Positions 60,220 through 64,000 of a stretch of DNA of 64,000 bases are shown piece after piece (position 1 is the first letter of the stretch; each line of letters begins with the position of its first letter). A program made the position numbers and the translations under genes. The DNA is taken from assembly GCA_020723305.1 (NCBI GenBank), contig DYJC01000003.1:62584-126583 (forward strand), read 5' to 3'. This DNA is from Desulfosudis oleivorans (GTDB lineage Bacteria > Desulfobacterota > Desulfobacteria > Desulfobacterales > SURF-7). Under the pieces are notes generated by a model. The model was not told where the DNA came from. It worked only from the letters and a program-made list of their open reading frames with translations, and searched no databases.

Positions 60220-61703
60220 TTTAAAAAATTCAGTTCGCTCATGTCATACATGAAGTTATAGTTTTCAATAAGCTCCTGTTCCGATGTGATCAATTCATTT
60301 TGTTGCCGCAATTTATTTTGCATATCGGGTGTGATAAACTGGACTGCGATTTCATCTGCAAAGAGAATACCTTTTTCTGAGAGTCGAATGTTCCCGTTTG
60401 TTTTTTCCAGCAATTCAAGTTTTTCAAGATTCAACAAGAGAGAATCATATCTTTCATCTATTTTTTGGTTGAACCGTTCTTCAATCTCACGGATATTCAC
60501 ATCACCGGATTTGATTCCGAGAACCATGGCCCTGGCCAACCTTTCCTCTTCCGTCAGTTTGATTCCTCTCCAGATTGGTAATTTGTTTTCATTGAGAGAT
60601 GCGCAATACTTTCGGATATCCGGAAAGTTATAATACTGATGATAATTCAAATACGTAAAAACACCGCTGCCGAAAGACAACAATTGAATCTCTTCTGTTT
60701 TTTTGGCTTCGTTCTTCTGATGCTTGTAATGGAAGTCTTTCCTGGGTTTGACAAACCAGTCAATCAACTGCCGGTGATCGTATCCTTCCTCCCTGGCCTT
60801 TTCGATGGTCATGATCCTGAAAAGGTGATTCATATATTCATTCGGGAATCTGGCAGGCGCTTTTTGAAGCAGATGATAGACGGATGAAGGCTTTCGGATT
60901 GCCGTGAAATAGGTTGTAACCGATTCCGGCTTCAGATTAAACGCTGCAATCAATGTCTGTTCCCATATCCAGGGCGAGAGATCCGGCAGCGGATAAAGCA
61001 GATCGATATTGACATTCGTGAATCCGGTTTCTCTTGCCAGGTTGTAGACATCAACAGCGTCTGCAGCAGTGTGCCGCCTGTTTGTCGTCCTGAGGATTTG
61101 ATCATCAAAGCTCTGGACACCGAGATTTAAACGATTGACCTGATTCTCGAAATATCTTTTCAGCAAGGCCCTGCCATTTTTCCGGATGATTTCCGGATGA
61201 ACTTCAACGGTAATCTCGGTCTGCGCGGAGAAGGCGAATTGCTTTTCAATATATTCAATTAAATCCGCAAACTGGTCGCCGGATAAAATCGTCGGACTCC
61301 CGCCGCCGAAAAAAATGGATGGAATCGTGATGCCATCCAGTTGTTCTTTGATTTTTTGGGAGACAAGCCTGATTTCCTTCTTAATGGCTTCCAGATAATC
61401 CAGAATGATTTTCGGTTTTGGTTTTTCAATCTGGTGGAAATAGCAGAATGAACACCTGCCGCTGCAAAAAGGGATATGAATATACAGAGCAAATTCCCTG
61501 CTGATATTCTGAAAATCTGTGAATATGGTACCTTCGCTGATTTGGTCCATGGCTTTCAGTGGCGGGTACATGACGGTGATATGATAGTTTTTTGGGTCTC
61601 TCCGTAATCCGGCCTGCCATATCTGTTCCAAGCAGCTTTTTTCGATAACTTCAACGGCTCTGCGGAGTAAATCTGTTTTTTCTTTTTGAAGGTTGCTGTT
61701 CAT
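60216..61703 (-). CDS. HemN/HemW-like radical SAM protein
   Basis: 495 residues. LYIHIPFCSGRCSFCYF (Cys80, Cys84, Cys87), IFFGGGSPTIL, VEVHPE and LNLGVQSFDDQILRTTNRRHTA are the coproporphyrinogen-oxidase-like motifs. An 70-residue N-terminal extension and a C-terminal winged-helix-like HemN_C part (IREIEERFNQKIDERYDSLL) are present. The HemN-type second aromatic/Cys position after CX3CX2C is Phe-His rather than Cys, so it need not be a porphyrin enzyme; HemN-like proteins include methyltransferases and cyclopropanases. Coupled to the LuxI-like gene, it may modify that gene's substrate or product. Confidence 0.85.
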   Translation of the reverse strand: MNSNLQKEKTDLLRRAVEVIEKSCLEQIWQAGLRRDPKNYHITVMYPPLKAMDQISEGTIFTDFQNISREFALYIHIPFCSGRCSFCYFHQIEKPKPKIILDYLEAIKKEIRLVSQKIKEQLDGITIPSIFFGGGSPTILSGDQFADLIEYIEKQFAFSAQTEITVEVHPEIIRKNGRALLKRYFENQVNRLNLGVQSFDDQILRTTNRRHTAADAVDVYNLARETGFTNVNIDLLYPLPDLSPWIWEQTLIAAFNLKPESVTTYFTAIRKPSSVYHLLQKAPARFPNEYMNHLFRIMTIEKAREEGYDHRQLIDWFVKPRKDFHYKHQKNEAKKTEEIQLLSFGSGVFTYLNYHQYYNFPDIRKYCASLNENKLPIWRGIKLTEEERLARAMVLGIKSGDVNIREIEERFNQKIDERYDSLLLNLEKLELLEKTNGNIRLSEKGILFADEIAVQFITPDMQNKLRQQNELITSEQELIENYNFMYDMSELNFLK

Positions 61704-62091
61704 TTATTGGTTCCACTTGTAATTGAAATCGGTTTGTGAGTCAAGAATTTTGTGAAAACAGCATGTTGAATCATGGCAAGCCAACCATTCGATGTTTTAT
61801 AACAAATTACACAAACGAAAAATTTCTCTACCTCTGCTATTCTCGACCGTCCATAATAATAGAAACAACTCGACAAATTTTTTATTGCCATTTGTTTGTA
61901 GCAATAAAATAATTGTCAAATAGGAGCTGTTATAAAAATTCAAGCCAGGCCACCTGTCAGGTGGAAAATTTTTTATGCAGGGAAAATATCATTCAGAAAG
62001 CCTGGGAGTTGATTGAATCCGGATGCCTCATAGCCAACCGGCATCTGGGCTCGTTAAAACAAGGTAAAAACAGCATCATCTTACATTGAGA
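61704..62091. other. Non-coding or decayed region with a hairpin
   Basis: The left part must hold the promoter of the HemN-like operon. CCACCTG-T-CAGGTGG (61950-61964) followed by AAAATTTTTT could terminate rightward transcription. From 61913 to 62089 a 58-codon frame (TTG start, ...NIIQKAWELIESGCLIANRH...) is open but unrecognised; with the fragment that follows it may be part of a decayed gene. Confidence 0.45.
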
Positions 62092-62268
62092 ATGTTTGAA
62101 GAAAATCCTCATGGATTGAAAGACCGCTTTAAGCCGGTCTATTATGCGTTAATGTTCTTCATGAAAAATGACTTCCCCAATGAATATGTAAAAATGGGCG
62201 GGGAACTCAAGGAAACAGTCGAAGAAATTATCGCAACGATTCAACAACTGGAAAAGGAATATCGATGA
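62092..62268 (+). pseudogene. C-terminal fragment of a larger protein
   Basis: 58 codons (ATG 62092; TTG 62086 possible): FEENPHGLKDRFKPVYYALMFFMKNDFPNEYVKMGGELKETVEEIIATIQQLEKEYR. It reads like the helical end of a large ATP-binding or TPR-type protein, with no plausible N-terminal part in frame upstream. No ribosome site. Kept as a probable relic; I am not certain of the parent family. Confidence 0.5.
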
Positions 62269-62278
62269 TCTGACAAAG

Positions 62279-63424
62279 TTATTCAGACACCATAACTCCA
62301 CCCATTACGTAGTAGTCATACTTTCCATTTTCATAGTTGTAGTAGTATCGGATTTCATACTTTCCGGGAGCAAGTCCCCCCAGGACAATTTTCCCTTCTG
62401 TTAATCCTGAACCTGAATAGGCATAGGTTTGATAATAGTTTTCCGGTTCATCCGGTAATGCAATGGATATCCAGTCATAATTGTTTCCGGGAAAATTGGA
62501 AAAGGACAGTTCAATCTCTTCATAAGGGGCGTATACTCGTTTACTAGGAACTACATTCGCACTGGTTTTTGATGATTTTTTAATGGTTGTTCCGGTTGTG
62601 CTTGCGGTTATGGGTGTACTGGTTTGGCTTACTGCTTTTGCGGCTCCGGTTGTGCTTGCAGCGGTTGTTTTATTTGCTGTACTCGCGGTTGTTGTGCTTG
62701 CAGCTGGTTTTTTATCTGCGGAAGCAGGTTTACTTACTTTTTTTGCAGCTTTTGTTTTCGGGGTTGTGCTTTCAGTGCCCACTGTGCTGGCAGCTCTTGT
62801 TTTCGGGGCTGTGTCTGCTGAGTCCGCTGTGATTTCAGTCTTTGTTTTTTTCGGAGTGCTGACGGCTTTCCTTTCCTGGTCAGCAATTTCTGTTGAATCA
62901 TCGGCAGGTTTTGGAACTGCTTTTTTCTTTTTAATCCCGGATATTTCTGCTGTCTGACTGCTTGTTCCGGTCAGTTTTTTGCAGAACATCCGGGTTGCCT
63001 CCAGCAATTGATTTTCATTTGCGGCCGACTGGTTTACGGCAAATTCAGCGACTCCTTTTTCAATATCGACTATCCTGCCGCTGATGATAATGGCATCTCC
63101 TAGTTGCATCACTGTTCCAATAAGGATTTTCTGAGCAGACAGCAGCTCACCCATTTTGATGGCATAGGCATCATTGATAACGCCGGTTTGCTGAATGCCC
63201 TGCTCTTTAAATACCATATCCATCTGATTCCGTTCAATGACCGTATACACATTGGTATTGACGATTTCCGTCCGGATCAGCTCCGAGATTCTAAGGGCTT
63301 TTTCCTTGGAGATTCCGTCTGCCCGGAAGTCCATGACGGCGATTCGGTTTTTGGCTGCCATTGCCGTGGCAGACAACAGATGGAAAAGAATAATGATGAG
63401 GGTGATTTTTTTTAGCGAGGCCAT
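62279..63424 (-). CDS. CsgG/FlgO-like periplasmic protein with Ala/Thr/Lys-rich linker
   Basis: 381 residues from ATG 63424, giving a clean signal peptide (KKITLIIILFHLLSATAMA); the longer reading from 63499 is rejected. About 24-150: CsgG/FlgO-type domain (RIAVMDFRADGISKEKALRISELIRTEI, VYTVIERNQMDMVFKEQG, KILIGTVMQLGDAIIISGRIVDIEKG). About 160-295: very low complexity Lys/Thr/Ala/Ser repeats (TTASTANKTTAASTTG). About 300-381: beta-sandwich ending with Tyr-rich strands (KYEIRYYYNYENGKYDYYVMGG). The linker likely spans the peptidoglycan. Near a Sel1 gene in the same direction, so possibly one envelope unit. Confidence 0.82.
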   Translation of the reverse strand: MASLKKITLIIILFHLLSATAMAAKNRIAVMDFRADGISKEKALRISELIRTEIVNTNVYTVIERNQMDMVFKEQGIQQTGVINDAYAIKMGELLSAQKILIGTVMQLGDAIIISGRIVDIEKGVAEFAVNQSAANENQLLEATRMFCKKLTGTSSQTAEISGIKKKKAVPKPADDSTEIADQERKAVSTPKKTKTEITADSADTAPKTRAASTVGTESTTPKTKAAKKVSKPASADKKPAASTTTASTANKTTAASTTGAAKAVSQTSTPITASTTGTTIKKSSKTSANVVPSKRVYAPYEEIELSFSNFPGNNYDWISIALPDEPENYYQTYAYSGSGLTEGKIVLGGLAPGKYEIRYYYNYENGKYDYYVMGGVMVSE

Positions 63425-63443
63425 GTGATTTCCTAACAACAGG

Positions 63444-64000
63444 TTAATTATTTGTATATTTTTCCCACAATTCTGCGGCTCTTTTTTGGCTTTCCGCAAT
63501 CTGTTCGCTTGTTAATTTGGGTTCAATGACAAACAGGTTGTGTATTGCATCCTTATGTCCCTGAGCCGATGCCAGGCTGTACCAGACATATGCTTCGGTC
63601 AGATCCTGAAGAACTCCCTTGCCTTTTTCATATACAATGCCAAGATTATATTGTGCATTGTCATGTCCTTTTTCTGCGGCATTTGAAAACCATTTGATGG
63701 CTTCCTGATAATTCTGGGGCACACCATCTCCGTTCAAATACATGACGCCCAGGTTGTTCTGTGCTTTTGCATCATTTTGTTCAGCCGCTTTTTTGAACCA
63801 TTTCATGGCTTCCTGGTAATTCTGGGACACGCCATCTCCGTTCAGATACATGACGCCCAGGTTGTTCTGTGCTTTTGCATCATTTTGTTCAGCGGCTTTT
63901 TTGAACCATTTCATTGCCTTAAAATAGTTTACCGGTATTCCGTCCCCGTTAAAGTATATCAAACCCAGTTCATTCTGGGCACTCGGTTCTCCCTGCATGG
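63444..64000 (-). CDS. Sel1-like repeat (TPR) protein, C-terminal part
   Basis: At least 184 residues; the 5' end lies outside the window (the first Met seen, at 63998, is probably internal). At least four 36-residue Sel1 units, e.g. AQNNLGVMYLNGDGVPQNYQEA, each an antiparallel helix pair used for protein binding. The C-terminal tail (SEQIAESQKRAAELWEKYTNN) is typical. Two units are almost identical, see the repeat entry. Located 20 bp upstream of the CsgG-like gene in the same direction, so probably the same transcript. Confidence 0.9.
   Translation of the reverse strand, partial: MQGEPSAQNELGLIYFNGDGIPVNYFKAMKWFKKAAEQNDAKAQNNLGVMYLNGDGVSQNYQEAMKWFKKAAEQNDAKAQNNLGVMYLNGDGVPQNYQEAIKWFSNAAEKGHDNAQYNLGIVYEKGKGVLQDLTEAYVWYSLASAQGHKDAIHNLFVIEPKLTSEQIAESQKRAAELWEKYTNN
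63690..63905. repeat. Two nearly identical 108-bp tandem units in the Sel1 gene
   Basis: 63690-63797 and 63798-63905 are head-to-tail copies with only a few differences (for instance GGGGCACACC against GGGACACGCC). They encode one Sel1 unit each, so the copy number can change without a frame shift. The high identity points to recent duplication or gene conversion. Confidence 0.88.

Noticed and set aside
63690-63905. CRISPR-like or other array from the two long repeats
   Set aside because: The units are 108 bp, head to tail without spacers, and encode Sel1 repeats in frame.
1-64000. tRNA, rRNA, riboswitch, integrase or transposase genes
   Set aside because: I looked for tRNA-like cloverleaf ends, rRNA cores, recombinase and transposase motifs and found none I could support.

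Overview
The window looks like a chromosomal segment of an anaerobic, metabolically versatile Desulfobacterota (Desulfobacterales-type) bacterium. This is inferred from gene content: a CoA-thioester degradation operon with two Old Yellow Enzyme reductases, a fused MerR/TetR regulator, many two-component kinases, a NapH-like ferredoxin membrane protein and a Gram-negative envelope (LolA-like protein, lipoproteins, an outer-membrane barrel). No sulfate-reduction gene, rRNA, tRNA or CRISPR array was found, so the lineage is not proven.

Region 1 (1-5211, minus) and region 3 (12834-22477, plus) are two divergent halves of one type II fatty-acid/aryl-polyene-like biosynthetic cluster. The left half has a radical SAM protein (cut by the window edge), four acyl carrier proteins, a hotdog dehydratase, a membrane-anchored polysaccharide deacetylase and a 722-residue protein joining an active ketosynthase to a cysteine-less ketosynthase-like (chain-length-factor-like) domain. 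The right half has a second hotdog dehydratase, a ketoreductase, LolA-like and DUF3261-like lipoprotein genes, an AMP-forming ligase, a fifth ACP, a CAT/condensation-fold acyltransferase, two further radical SAM proteins and an FAD-dependent oxidoreductase. Genes overlap or nearly touch throughout. Region 2 (5393-12681, plus), visibly GC-richer, is a chromate-response-type operon sitting exactly between the two halves: promoter with a perfect operator palindrome, chrB, MFS transporter, a dikinase-like phosphotransferase with an odd C-terminal half, rhodanese-HD, plus internally deleted relics of a ChrB-C protein and of ChrA.

Region 4 (22316-26252) has a lone AbrB-type antitoxin, an HMG-CoA-lyase-like gene behind a near-perfect promoter with TetR-like dyads, and a chemoreceptor. 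Region 5 (26253-36157) is a seven-gene catabolic operon (thiolase, DUF35-crotonase fusion, acyl-CoA dehydrogenase, acyl-CoA ligase, amidohydrolase, OYE reductase, SDR) divergent from a MerR-TetR fusion regulator, with repeated CTATAG sites between them. It lies between the 3' end of an intact FakA-FakB-like (DegV) fusion gene and a decayed 59-bp copy of that same 3' end.

Region 6 (36193-49710) carries the fatty-acid-kinase-like fusion with a thioesterase, a nucleotidyltransferase toxin-antitoxin-like pair, a 142-bp inverted-repeat element, histidine kinases, a NapH-like protein, a Ser/Thr kinase with a C-terminal DUF1566/Lcl-type domain, a PIN/RHH toxin-antitoxin pair and a phosphoesterase. 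The 3' tail of the Ser/Thr kinase gene recurs downstream as a decayed copy, itself split by the toxin-antitoxin module. Region 7 (49937-64000) holds a metallopeptidase-propeller-barrel protein, redox enzymes, an internally deleted alcohol dehydrogenase, a LuxI-like/GNAT synthase coupled to a HemN-like radical SAM protein, a CsgG-like lipoprotein-type gene and a Sel1-repeat protein cut by the right edge.

The recurring theme is a mosaic chromosome: cargo inserted directly downstream of gene 3' ends with duplicated tails, and several genes reduced by in-frame internal deletions.
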